From Mactromeris polynyma (taxonomy: Eukaryota; Mollusca; Bivalvia; Venerida; Mactridae), in assembly GCA_032209605.1 (NCBI GenBank), contig JASFXZ010000037.1, positions 372,001-436,000 of the forward strand: a stretch of DNA of 64,000 nt, in the 5' to 3' direction. Both the position numbers and the translations under genes were made by a program. Shown here piece after piece: positions 47,901 through 58,695 of the stretch. The notes beneath the pieces were generated by a model, which saw only the letters and a program-made list of their open reading frames with translations, was not told the origin of the DNA and did no database searches. Numbering within the stretch: the first letter of the stretch is position 1; every line of letters starts with the position of its first letter.

Positions 47901-48507
47901 GAGTCCTGGTTCAGAATCAAAAAATGTATTGTTAATGTTTTTCAGTTCATAAGTTGTATTGGAGAGTAACCCATTATTTTTCTTTAATTTTCCTGTCAGC
48001 ACATTAACAGTTTGAGGTTTAAGAACAGTCTCTTTTTGAAGTCTAACAATTGATGCTATTTGCATATCTTCTTCTAACGGTACGTAACAGTTGTCAATTT
48101 TCAAACACTTTAGATCAAAATATAATCTGACACCATGTTTCGATAAAAAATCACGGCCAATAATAACGTTTCTCTTGACATCTGCTACTATAATAAATTC
48201 ATGTGTTTTAAATGTTTGTCCAATTTTAAATGTAAGATTTACACACCCGTCTACTTGTAAAGAACCCCCATTTACAGATCTTAAATGTATTAACTTATTT
48301 GAAATTTTTGGTTTATTCTTTAATGTTGCAAATGCGGCACGAGAAATTAATGAAACCTCAGCACCAGTATCTACTAAACTTCTAAATTTATTTTGTCCTA
48401 TCTTTATCAAACATGAGTTAGGATTTCCACAAAGTGCAATATTGAATGTTGATATACTATGATTTCTCTTACCATCGACTTCCTTATGATAAGAGCGGTT
48501 TAGTTTC
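44964..48507 (-). CDS. pol: LTR element Pol (protease, RT, RNase H, integrase), C-terminus disrupted
   Basis: The frame opens upstream of the Gag stop and has no ATG near its start; entry is probably by -1 frameshift at 48503-48509. Domains in order: retropepsin DTGAEVSLIS; RT with FAVAYLDDILIF; RNase H with YFLYTDASDFCIGAC; integrase zinc finger (HHCC, HDDNGHQGC...CVLCNTRN) and core with SIDVCGPY, VTDNGSEF and HPAANGANERMHS. The frame stops at 45063 because a run of A (five, at 45071-45075) shifts it; in another frame the sequence runs on as EINDPVYYKNF to the Tigger insertion at 44963. So this copy is defective at its 3' end. About 1150 codons before that stop are intact. Confidence 0.93.
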
Positions 48508-49390
48508 CCTGAAACTTCTTATTGTTTGGATTGCTACGGCAATCGCGCATCAAGTGACCAGTTCTGTCACAACTCCAACATTTAATTTTTGATTTCAAAG
48601 CAGAATATTTTGTCCGCTTAAATCGTAACTTTTTGCGAATTTTGCCTTGCTCGAAAGCCTGTATGTGTCTCGGCCTAGACTTACAAACTCGGTAAAAATG
48701 CCCCGGTTGTTTACAATAATGACATAATTTTTGCTGTCTCAAATTTCTCGGATCTTGTTTATTTAACGACTTATTTCTACACCTCAAATTCAATCTAGCC
48801 CTTAAATTTTGCTCATCCATTGCACATTGAACTGCGTCCTCAAAAGTTCTCGGATTATCTCGCATAACCTTAATTTTTAGAAAATCATGTGCCAAGCCAT
48901 CAATAAAAAAACCAATTAATTGTCTTTCAATGACTGGGAAATTTGCAACTGTTTCTTCACCCATAAAAGCTTCCTCTGCCAAAATAAGAAATTTCTCAGC
49001 AAATATTTGTACACTTTCGCCTTCATTTTGCCGAAGTGATTGTAATAAACAAAGTGCGTGTTGTGGGTCATGTATTTCTGCGAACCTATACGTTAAATGC
49101 CCTTTAAGGTGTTCCCAAGATTCACGTTGATGTGTCTTAAAATATCTATTAATGTAATCGCTAACAACAAATTTACTAGTTTGATATGCTACCAATTTTA
49201 ATTTATCCTCATTTATACCCGCTAAAATTCCGTATTTTTCAATACTCTTAATCCAGTGTTTAAATTGTTTAGCATTCCCATCAAAATATGGAACAATCTT
49301 AGAAATTTCCTGATTACCTACAACTGCTGTAACATTAGCTAATTGATCCCCTAAATGTTTAAAAATTCGTTCAATATTTTGATCTGTCAT
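48500..49390 (-). CDS. gag: LTR element Gag with two zinc knuckles
   Basis: 296 residues from ATG 49388-49390 (MTDQNIERIFKHL; the open frame further upstream lacks an ATG). It has a helical capsid-like region (WEHLKGHLTYRFAEIHDPQH, then LLQSLRQNEGESVQIFAEKF, as in the retrotransposon gag family), a basic linker, and two CX2CX4HX4C zinc knuckles near the C-terminus (CHYCKQPGHFYRVC and CWSCDRTGHLMRDC) for RNA packaging. The stop is at 48500-48502. Confidence 0.93.
   Translation of the reverse strand: MTDQNIERIFKHLGDQLANVTAVVGNQEISKIVPYFDGNAKQFKHWIKSIEKYGILAGINEDKLKLVAYQTSKFVVSDYINRYFKTHQRESWEHLKGHLTYRFAEIHDPQHALCLLQSLRQNEGESVQIFAEKFLILAEEAFMGEETVANFPVIERQLIGFFIDGLAHDFLKIKVMRDNPRTFEDAVQCAMDEQNLRARLNLRCRNKSLNKQDPRNLRQQKLCHYCKQPGHFYRVCKSRPRHIQAFEQGKIRKKLRFKRTKYSALKSKIKCWSCDRTGHLMRDCRSNPNNKKFQGN
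48503..48509 (-). promoter_or_regulatory. Candidate -1 ribosomal frameshift site between Gag and Pol
   Basis: On the - strand the Gag frame ends CA-G GGA AAC-TAA. G GGA AAC fits the canonical X XXY YYZ slippery heptamer in the right phase, directly before the Gag stop. After a -1 slip the ribosome reads GGG AAA CTA AAC and enters the Pol frame. A downstream stem or pseudoknot was not worked out. Confidence 0.75.
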
Positions 49391-49428
49391 CTTTAACCAA
49401 CAAAATACAGAAAATGCAAAATGCACTT

Positions 49429-49434
49429 ACCAGG
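49429..49434 (-). promoter_or_regulatory. Possible splice donor in the LTR element leader
   Basis: On the - strand CCTGGTAAGTGC lies about 40 bases before the Gag start, a good match to a 5' splice site. Whether a spliced subgenomic RNA exists is unknown; no acceptor was assigned. Confidence 0.3.
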
Positions 49435-49483
49435 TTTTCATCTCTTTCAGATTCTCAAGTCGCGTTGTGTTCTCGCCCAGTTT

Positions 49484-49495
49484 GTCACGGCGCCA
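49484..49495 (-). promoter_or_regulatory. Candidate primer-binding site
   Basis: On the - strand TGGCGCCGTGAC begins with the TGG that pairs with the tRNA 3' CCA, 12 bases inside the 5' LTR. The tRNA was not identified. Confidence 0.6.
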
Positions 49496-49507
49496 TAAAA
49501 ACGGTCG

Positions 49508-49914
49508 TGTGGCGTAGTCCCGTCTCGTCGTTAGCGTTATCATCGTTGTAGTACCTTAAGGACTAATCATACTACAAGAACCACAAACAGCCTTTTACGT
49601 TTACATGATTATAACTTTATTTAGTATAGTACTCAAGACAACAGTAGCGTACAGTTCCGAGCCTAAAACCTTTCTCACTTGACATACAGAGCACAATCAC
49701 TTATATACAGTACATACTACGCAATACAGAACACAGGTGGCCGGAATAGTTCATCCACTGACAGTAGTGGGTCACGCATGAGCCTCCGGCTATTGTAACT
49801 GTCACCTGACTGATGTATTCTGTATTTACGCAGTTCAACATACATGTGTCTGTAATATAATAAAATACAATTTAAATGATAAAATCTTTGTTTTGTGTGT
49901 ATGACTACACCACA
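49508..49914 (-). repeat. LTR (5' LTR by element orientation)
   Basis: 407 bp, read as identical to 39353-39759. It should hold the promoter for - strand transcription; no TATA box was assigned with confidence. Confidence 0.95.
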
Positions 49915-52900
49915 AATAGTACATAGGTGCTATTACACATCTGCGACAGCATTTATAATATAATACAAAATATATATGTGTATGGGTGTCTACAACGTTT
50001 TGCAGTAAACTAAAAATCTTGATTGTGAAAACTAGTGTTGGGCTCACTTCTTATTACCTATTGTATTTGTTAAGGTTCTAATGTAGTGCTGTGCTATTGA
50101 ACTATGTAGATAAACATGACTCAAATGGGTGCATTTGTGACCTATAGTCTCACTTAAAGCATCAGAAAAATGTTAATATTGTGTTGTGTATATTTTGTTT
50201 CATGTTCGACCAGTTGGTATGAGAGTTTTGTTATTTAAGTTCTATGTTTTAATGATGTTTACTTTTGTGTTTTTGATTTAATTCAAGTTAATTTGGTTTA
50301 TATTGTATATATATATATGAATTTTATTTTGTGCAAATGTAGATGTAATGTTTGTAATGTTGAAGGTTTTTTAATTGCATTCTTTTTAAGTTCATCTGTT
50401 GTTGTACTGTATATAGTCACAGAAAATTCTAACAAGGTTACCTCCCCTTCTATATAATTTCTAAAGTGTATATTTCGGGGGCGATAGCCTTGATGCATTC
50501 CCCTATGGTAGACAGTATATAAACAAGTGATCACCAAAGAGTGTATCATTTGTAAATCGAAGTGGTTGTATTCATTGAATCGGTAACTTGCCTGAAATAC
50601 TAAAAGTACTTTTGTTGTGTCATTTTTATACTGATCATTCCAAATTAATTGTGATAAAATTATGTTGACATATGTTGTAATGAAATGTATGTATAGTGTG
50701 TACTTCTGTTGTTTGTTTGATGATGTATGATGATAATGACAGCTTATTTCTGCATGAATAGAATGTGTTTCACTCATGCCTATTGATTAGTCCGCATGAT
50801 GAAATATTGAAGAATGCAATAAACTTGTTCATGAACTGGTTTTATGTTTATTTCTTAACAAACATGCTTTATTCAGGGGTATTTATTACCAAGCAGTACA
50901 ATTATCACAACTTCTAAAGTTAAATGTAGCTGCATCTTCTTGACATACTTTATCTTTGCCCAGTTTTGAAAACCATGAAATGAAGGACCTAAAGCAACCT
51001 ACCATTGCCAATTTTCTAACACATGAGAAAGTTCAAGTCTGCATAAAAATATCATTGACCTGGTTGACATGGCTATACTGTAGTTACTGTATAATATACA
51101 CGATACAATATACGATGACTTATGTACATGTGACTCCCAATGGCTATGTGTAGCATGTCATTTTCAGATCAGCGAATATGAAACAGTCATTTAACATATA
51201 GTGTACTGCACACTGATGTTAATTCATTAAAGTGACATTTAAAACGTGCATAGTCGAACAATACCAAGGGAATATAGAGTTATGAGTCTTCAATAGGTGA
51301 AAATTGGCATTTTCGACTTTATGTCACATGTTAATTGTATAATGTTTGAACAAAATGAACAAAAGTTTTTTAAAGTGTATTAGTACAGATCTGCTTATCT
51401 TCTTCTGGTATGCATGCAGTGTTCCTTCACATATGAGGATAACAGACTGTATACATGGATGGAATTAGATTATGGAATAATGAATTCTGAAAGTGTTGTA
51501 TAATACAACTGTGTGTACAAACATACAGTTAAAATGACTTATCAACGTTACGGTGAATAAAACTGTGTACAGTTTGCTTGTTCATTTTACAGTTACTGAG
51601 TTTAAAAAGCATAGATGTAGTAAGCTATTCTTATAAATATTCAGTATTCGGGGTCAATACAATATGAGCTTGTAGTAGATTCCATTGAAGAATTGTGTAA
51701 GTAAAAAATGAATATTTGTGTCTTTTGGTGTTGAGATGTGTAAAGTATTGGATTGGAGTCTGATGGTTCTAACACTACTGTTGGAATTGCTGCAATGTGA
51801 TGGATAATTTTATAAACATGATTAGTATGTTTCATAATCTTCTTTCTTGGTAAGATTGCCAGTTAAGTGTACCAATCATATTACAACACTACTAGTATGA
51901 TTCTGTCTGTAGATACAATCTCGATTTAGCAGTTTAATTCCTGTGTGTGTGGATCCCCTACAGTGCATGCATATTCAAGTTTTGGACAGACAAAATAAAG
52001 ATATGCTTTATTTTGTAGCTCAAATGAGCACAAAATGCTAATTGTGAGCTATTAGGATCAATGTCTGTCTGTCGTCATGCATCATCTGTCATTATTTTCT
52101 TGCTTAATCTCTGAATGGATTTTGTCCAAACTTCACAGGAATGATCCTTGGGGTCGGTCTCTTCCAAGTTGCTTAAATCGCTCTGGTGTGTTCCATATGC
52201 AGGTCAAAATTGAATTACTCAAAATGTTTGGCAGGGATTTAAATGAAACTCAAACTTTGGATATTATCTGCAAGAGGACATGCAGAGCACAGATTCATAC
52301 CCCTGGCTTGCAGTATTATCTCAATTATATGTTACTGTATGATAAGCTATCAAATGTATTGTTTTTTGGAAGAAATATCAGCACGTTAAAGATTTTTCTC
52401 TTTAATGGTGTCTCCTGCAACAAATTACAAAAACTTTACTATTGAACACATAATGTCTTTGTAACGGTACGCACCGTACGGTACGAACTTTTACCTCGAC
52501 TCTAGAATTATTGCAAATGGCGCCTTGCGGATTATTCGTCTGTGCTCTCACAACATAAAGCAGATGATCCACGGTCTGGGACATTATTCTCGGATTGTTT
52601 GAATGATGAAGGTGAAACACGAAAAGGTTTGTAAACACCGTTGCATAGTGTCAACTCTCAGATGATGTTGTACGGTGTTTTTTTATTGAATTGCAAACAG
52701 CAAAAATCATGACCATGTGCACGTTTTAGACATGAAGCCGTGTTAGGTGCGTAGGTAGCATCATAAACTTTGTTTTACAGTAGATAGATAACATATCAGA
52801 AATAGAAAGTGTAGAGCACAGGTTAGAATCCATTAATGTGTGCAACTCGACTGCCCTCAACATGTGTATTAACAGGTAATCAGTAAAAACTACTTGGTAC

Positions 52901-54318
52901 TTTTCTTTTATATTTATTACAGTTTTTATTTGTGAATACAAATGACGAAGTAATCAATCTGTATACATATGTAAGTGGTTTATCTATGAACAGGTATATT
53001 GATGTTAACACAATTGGCAAGAAATAACCTTTATATACATATTATATTAACCATAATATTAATTATGTTCCACATTCCAACAGTTTTGCTCCTTTTCCTC
53101 CTTTAGAAAGTAATTGCACGGTCTTACAGATTGTGTTCTGTTCTTCAAAGTTAGACAGTTGTATTTGTTTTCCATTCATTTTCATTTACTCACAAATAAC
53201 CATTCGTAATAATTATATTCCCATCAACTCCTCAAAACCATCCGTCACTCCTATGTATAGTTTCAATTGACAAAGCCCTGTTGGGGAGCATCCATTGGTT
53301 CCATCGATTCCCTTGTTTTCGTTATAATATGTTATGAGTCAACTGTTAGTATATAGCTACTCAAAGTCAGAGTAATAATTGACTATGAACTACAATAAAG
53401 CAAGTAAGAGTTATAATAGACTATGAATTACAATAAAACACCAAAATATCACAGGAGATGGTAGAACATCAAACATAAAAAGTATTAGGTATTCATATTT
53501 AAACATATTTGTATATAAATCCAAAAAAGTTGTTAATTATTACAAAAAAAACAACGAAAACAAGCACATGTAAGAAACTGAACTTTAATTTGAAATCCAT
53601 TCTAATGTTTTGTCTTAATGTGATTAACAGCTGGGATTTTCAGAAGCAATAAAACATATGACATACTATAAAACAAATGTGTGCATTATTTACAACAACA
53701 GTGTTTGATGCTGTAAAATGTAACGCCAAATATTTGGACATATTGTAATCATATATGAATTGTTAAAGGGGAATATTAAAAAAGCAACGGTAAAATGTAA
53801 GGTTATAAATGAACCATACGAATGTGTAAGGCTAGCACAAGCTGTATCTAACAGAAACCTTTCTTTTTACTTCCCAATGTTGAAATAAACATAGTTAAAG
53901 CAACCCTAATTCCTTATGAACCACTGCAGTGTTCAATACAAAATGCAAGTCACAGTTACATTTAATGAGTTACACATGCAGTTGGTCGTAAAATACATAA
54001 TGTCTAATTATAGTCAGTATTATAATGTGCAAGTTGGAGGACTGTATGTTTGGTGGCCTCTGTATTTCCTCACATGAATTGGTCATATTGTTTAAATTTA
54101 GCAAATAGTTTCAGTCTATAGCAAAATGGCATAATATACACATATAATCTATAACAGCAAACGTTAAGAAAATAAAGAAAAAAAGGTTTTACTTAGATAT
54201 TAATGTAGAACTAATACTATTGAAATGTGCATTTACATAAATTTACAAATAAAATCTTCCAATGTAGAACAAACACACCTGTTCTGTCATGGTTATGCAG
54301 TTCTGCGTGATAAACAGT
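49915..54318. other. Intergenic region of copy 2 between LTR element and otopetrin-like gene
   Basis: Counterpart of about 16560-20844 with scattered substitutions and indels. One notable difference: about 100 bases at 51505-51608 (ACAGTTAAAATGACTTATCA and onward) are absent from copy 1 near 18140. No gene is supported. Confidence 0.7.
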
Positions 54319-56016
54319 TTACTGATGTTGTCTCAATATATCAAAGGCTTTAAAACACATTACTGCTGACCAAATTCGGTAAAAAATAACGATTGGAAAT
54401 AGATCGTGTACTATAATCCACCAGTTCACATGACCAAATGTGTCATCACCTTGAATATCATTGGCATACCTTAACACAGATGGGGGCATAAAGCTATCAG
54501 CCAGCCAGCGTTCTGCACTACAAATACCAAGAAATATGATGATCCCCTTGACATGCACTTTTTGATTTGGTAAACCCCCTTGTCCAAGATGTAGACACAA
54601 TGCTTTTAGTATAACTTTGATTTGAAAATATATTCCCACATAATGGAATAAAATTTTAATGAAATACATGACATCTTCGGTCAAGAGACTGCTTGGATGA
54701 CTGTTTAAGACCGTAATGCTGTCAACAGTTTCAAATATAACCAAAAGAATATGACCACAGCCACTCACAATGAGCAGGGCAGTATCTACATCGAAGCGCC
54801 ACATGGATGGATTTTGTTCTTGTCTGGCTATGAAGTAACCTATGAATGGTACAAAAGAAATGATATAAGTATAAACAGTCTGCAGATAGTAATAGTCGAT
54901 GTCATAAGTTGATAAATTCTTGTTCGTGATATTAGTTCCGGATGTGTCGTGTATCTCATTCCATACTTCTATGCACACATGGAGTACTAACACCGTCGCC
55001 GCGAAAACTGAACTGAAAATGATTGAATGCTGAGAAATGAACCGACTTGTCCCCTTCAATGAATTGACACATCTTCCCTGTGATGCGTTTATCTCAGATG
55101 AGGCAGGCGACACCAAAAGAGGTTGCATTTCATTTTGTTCCTGTATATTCTCAATTGGCTCATAAGAATTTGGTGAGGCATCCATGTCATTTATGTTAGC
55201 TGGATTCGTTTGTCTGTGGTTAACTATATTCCATAATGGTACTAGAAGTGATAAAGTGAAGAGCACGAATTCCCCCAACAATGGGTATGTGTATTTATAG
55301 ACTTGCTGAGTAGTACTGGATTGATCTATTATTTCTGTACCATTCTCACACACCGAGTACACCAACGTATGCGCGAAATAGTACCCTGTTGATTTGTTTT
55401 CAACTGCTCCATATGTGTTCTTGTCCCAACTGTGGTGAATGAAAGGATCTCGTCTTGGCTGCGTATTTAATGAGCGAATAGTGTTCAGAACACAGTTAGC
55501 TAACAATGATGCATTGGCTGAGAGAATAACTACAACCAATAGTCGTGTAACAAAACTGTTGCACCTGTACTTGTAACAGAGAATTGCAAATATGCTATGA
55601 AAATTGGTATAGATACCAATACACAGATATGATGCAAATTGTAGTGCATGGATTGTTCTATCTCTCACATCAAAACACGTTGAAACTTGTTTACATTCAT
55701 AAAACGGTAAAATTGATGCTGACATACCAAAAATGGCTAATATTAGACATCTGGTTACATGTTGTTTTCTGCTAATATCATCTTGGGTTACAATCAGATG
55801 CTCATTGTGTTTTCTCAATATGATTATCAAAACCATAGCAATTAGTGCAGAAACCAAGAGAATGATTTCCCAGACATACACTACCAGGAATGAAATGTGG
55901 TATTTGGAATGTTGTGACAGAAATGGTACTGTCATTAATACAATGGTTCCAAACGTCAATAGTGCAAATAGGAGTATAGCTGAGATGCGGCCCCGTGGTA
56001 CCTCAACGTTATCCAT
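54319..56016 (-). CDS. Otopetrin-like proton channel homologue, copy 2, intronless
   Basis: 565 residues from ATG 56014-56016, same length as copy 1, with no gaps and about 43 differences by hand count (about 93% identity). The family-like segments are kept: YKYTYPLLGEFVLF (Trp changed to Gly), SAERWLADSF and WIIVHDLFPIVIFYRIWSAV. Differences cluster in the extracellular loop (for example ENKSTGYYFAH), the polar loop (DASPNSYEPIENIQ) and around DSITVLNSHP. No stop or frame shift is present, in contrast to the neighbouring ABCA pseudogene. Only about 225 bp of 5' flank are shared with copy 1, so its upstream control region differs. Confidence 0.78.
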   Translation of the reverse strand: MDNVEVPRGRISAILLFALLTFGTIVLMTVPFLSQHSKYHISFLVVYVWEIILLVSALIAMVLIIILRKHNEHLIVTQDDISRKQHVTRCLILAIFGMSASILPFYECKQVSTCFDVRDRTIHALQFASYLCIGIYTNFHSIFAILCYKYRCNSFVTRLLVVVILSANASLLANCVLNTIRSLNTQPRRDPFIHHSWDKNTYGAVENKSTGYYFAHTLVYSVCENGTEIIDQSSTTQQVYKYTYPLLGEFVLFTLSLLVPLWNIVNHRQTNPANINDMDASPNSYEPIENIQEQNEMQPLLVSPASSEINASQGRCVNSLKGTSRFISQHSIIFSSVFAATVLVLHVCIEVWNEIHDTSGTNITNKNLSTYDIDYYYLQTVYTYIISFVPFIGYFIARQEQNPSMWRFDVDTALLIVSGCGHILLVIFETVDSITVLNSHPSSLLTEDVMYFIKILFHYVGIYFQIKVILKALCLHLGQGGLPNQKVHVKGIIIFLGICSAERWLADSFMPPSVLRYANDIQGDDTFGHVNWWIIVHDLFPIVIFYRIWSAVMCFKAFDILRQHQ

Positions 56017-56244
56017 CTCGATGTACGTCTGAAAGATTGATTGTATTACACACAATATAGTAGAGAATCTATGCAGAAAGCGTCTTCGTCATTTCTGTAA
56101 ACGAAAAATGAATAGTATCAACTTCTAACGTGTTCAAACCAGATGTTCAGATTGAAATTATCAGTATGTATGCACTTATCGTTACGAGACAGGACAACAT
56201 ACGGAGGTTTGTGATTCGTCTGTATGAGTAATTAATACAGTAGA

Positions 56245-58012
56245 TAATCACCAGGTGGTTTATTGCTTATGGATAATCAACTGAGACTTTTATCACAATA
56301 TTGTTGCCGTACATTACCAACCTTGAAAATATTACGATATTATAAATGTCTTTACTGCGTATTTAATGAACGAATAATGAACGCATCGCGCGCACTTGAT
56401 GGTGTACATTATCATCCTTGTTTATTGTCATATATCATCCTTGTTTATTGTCATATATTGTGATAAAAGTAGTTACGTATTCTCTCTGTTTGAAAAATCT
56501 TCCGTTTCAATATACATGCATTTACATCTCACGTACCAGGACATTTTTAATCATGTGTATATATCTACGTTCTTGCTATTACCGACATTGTTATATAAGA
56601 TAGACCCTTTATACGAGAACTTCGTAGTAAACTAACCAGTGTTCAATATTGCTTACCAAGTGTATTGAAAGCACGATTTCTTATGTGTAAAGCTTAAGTT
56701 TTTAGTGGACATGTATAGTTTGTCAAATGTATTTTAAGCTATATGTGCATAAAGGTTGATTTATATATATATCATTGCATCTTATGTCTCTTCAGTTATT
56801 CTCTTCAGTCACCCTACGTTATGAACACTTACACATAAAATTAGCATTCTTAAAGTCTCTTTTTAATTGATCCAAATGTTATATTGTTTACATGTTCTAG
56901 TAATGACGGTTTCGTTTCATTTGGAATAAAATGAATATTCAGGTTACTCTGTATTTTAGCATTTCTTGTAGTTCATCCAGTCACCCATTGAAGGCGTCAC
57001 GAACATTAATGAATGACATATCCTTAACTTATATTCACAGTCTTGGTCATAGATACAGTATAACTATGGTCAAATATTAGCCAAATCACAGTCCAATATT
57101 CAACCATTCAGTGAGAGAGAGAGGGACGGGGAGCGAGGGAGAGAGCTAGGGAGGGAGAGATGGAGAGAGGGAGAGAGAGAGGGAGAGAGAGGGGGGAGGC
57201 GTGTGTGGCGCACACATGTATACCGATACAAACATGCAAAATGATGAAAAGGCTTAAACGTTATGTTATAATTGAAAATGACACAACGACTGCAATTTAC
57301 TTGCAAATATACACAAAAGACATGCATCAATAGCGAGCATACATAACTCAAGTGAAACGAAATCTCTTTTCCACATAGCTAATATAAAAATACCATAAAA
57401 ATCCCTATTTTGTTGGACTGAAAAAAGCTCCACAATCCCTCCCTCTACGTGTATGCATAAGCGGATTTTGATTTTACATGGTTTAAAAAACGACAGAAAT
57501 CAAAATTACCTTATAGGTAACAAATATCCTTAACTACCTGTATGTAAACACGTCGGTCCAATCTGATAGAGCAATACATTTATTCTTACGTTCTAGATTC
57601 ATTCAAACATACGTGAACGAGTTTTTCTTAAATACACATACTTGTAAACACACTGCGCGAATGAATGTATTTATCTCTAGAGCGGGTTCCGGTCTGTTCG
57701 ACATTGCGATCTATAAATATCGTACTTTCGGTTTCAGCAAATTATTTAATATCTAAAAATAGACAGGATTAATTTTGTATTCCTTTTTGGACGGTACGGC
57801 TAAGTTACCGTCTATTGTAGTGTGGCAATTTGAGAGGCATACAACAATTGGTTCCCGTTTTCAAAACATAAAAAGACTGAAAGCCGGTAACATGTCAAAA
57901 AACGTCCACATCCTAATTACTACGCGAACAAAGTAGATCCAAAGTTCACCGAACAAAATAATATCATAAACGTTTCAATAAAATGAAATGTTGAAAAGGT
58001 GACCTGCTAATA
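56245..58012. other. Intergenic DNA right of copy 2
   Basis: AT-rich, with no supported gene. It includes a direct duplication of about 20 bases (CATCCTTGTTTATTGTCATA, 56414 and 56438) and the GA-rich tract at 57108-57201. Confidence 0.6.
57108..57201 (+). repeat. GA-rich low-complexity tract
   Basis: Over 90 bases almost only of G and A on the + strand, in GAGAGGGA-type units, ending in GGGGGGAGGCGTGTGTGGCG. Long purine runs can form triplex DNA; no other role is seen. Confidence 0.85.
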
Positions 58013-58695
58013 CCTCGGTCACAAATCCAATCCGGCCGCCGTCCGATGATCGGCCGACGTTTTTTTTCGCTCATCGGGCCGGCGGCCGGCCGATGATCGC
58101 ACGGACATCGGGGCATTTTGGAGCGTCTCACATAAATTTTACCCGACGTCGGGCCCGGGAAGGAATCGTGCTGAGATCGGATCAAGATCGGACGATCATC
58201 GCACGGAGATCGCCCGGTGATCGCCCGACATCGGGGCCATTGTACATGCGCCGAGAAAAATCAAGGTGTGGCTAATGGTGCTGTCACATAGCACCGGCTA
58301 AGCCCAACGGGCCCATACCGTTTGATTTAAATGACAAGCGGTGATAATCTCTCCGTCCGCATTTTTTTATTTTTTTCAGCCGTGTACTCAACGTTTTCAT
58401 ACCGTCTCCATACCGGGTCCTTACGCTTACAGCGTCCTCGTACCAGCCAGTGTCACCGTGTTGGCCGTTTTCTTGCCGGGTCTCGCCGGTTCCATGCCGG
58501 GTCCTCACCGTGTGGCTACCGGCCCCTTACCGCCCGGAACGCCCCCATACCATTCGCTAAACGTTCGCGCCGCCTTGCTGACGTCACACACGGTATATAA
58601 AAGCTGGGAATTCACCCGTCCGGTCACACATCAGTTCACGAATTGTACGTACATGTACTCCTCATAAATTTTCTCAAAAATCCTAACTATAATGC

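Larger units (their letters stand above)
39353..49914 (-). mobile_element. Ty3/gypsy LTR retrotransposon, young, interrupted by a Tigger element
   Basis: 10,562 bp, or about 8.0 kb without the nested transposon. It is transcribed on the - strand, so the 5' LTR is at the right. The LTRs start TGTGG and end CCACA. AATA stands on both outer sides, a likely 4-bp target duplication; copy 1 keeps the empty site (GAGAAATAATAAATAGG, about 16550). Order on the - strand: 5' LTR, primer site, Gag, Pol with protease, RT, RNase H and integrase, an acidic Pol tail split by the Tigger insertion, about 2 kb of non-coding DNA, polypurine tract, 3' LTR. Protease to integrase order places it in Ty3/gypsy. No env-like ORF is seen. 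Confidence 0.95.
34092..56244 (+). repeat. Segmental duplication, copy 2
   Basis: Direct repeat of 6538-22768. Without the 10.56-kb LTR element it is about 11.6 kb long, shorter than copy 1 because of deletions in the ABCA part. It starts next to LINE DNA and ends near TTAATACAGTAG at 56244. Beyond both right ends the sequences differ: satellite after copy 1, unrelated DNA after copy 2. Confidence 0.93.

Noticed and set aside
45564..48462. Plus-strand frames across the retrotransposon
   Set aside because: They are antisense shadows of pol, whose domains are clear on the - strand.
58331..58667. Overlapping + strand frames over the Harbinger left end and a TATATAAAAG box at about 58590
   Set aside because: The frames follow the GC-rich motif arrays and show no protein family; the TATA-like box has no supported gene after it.
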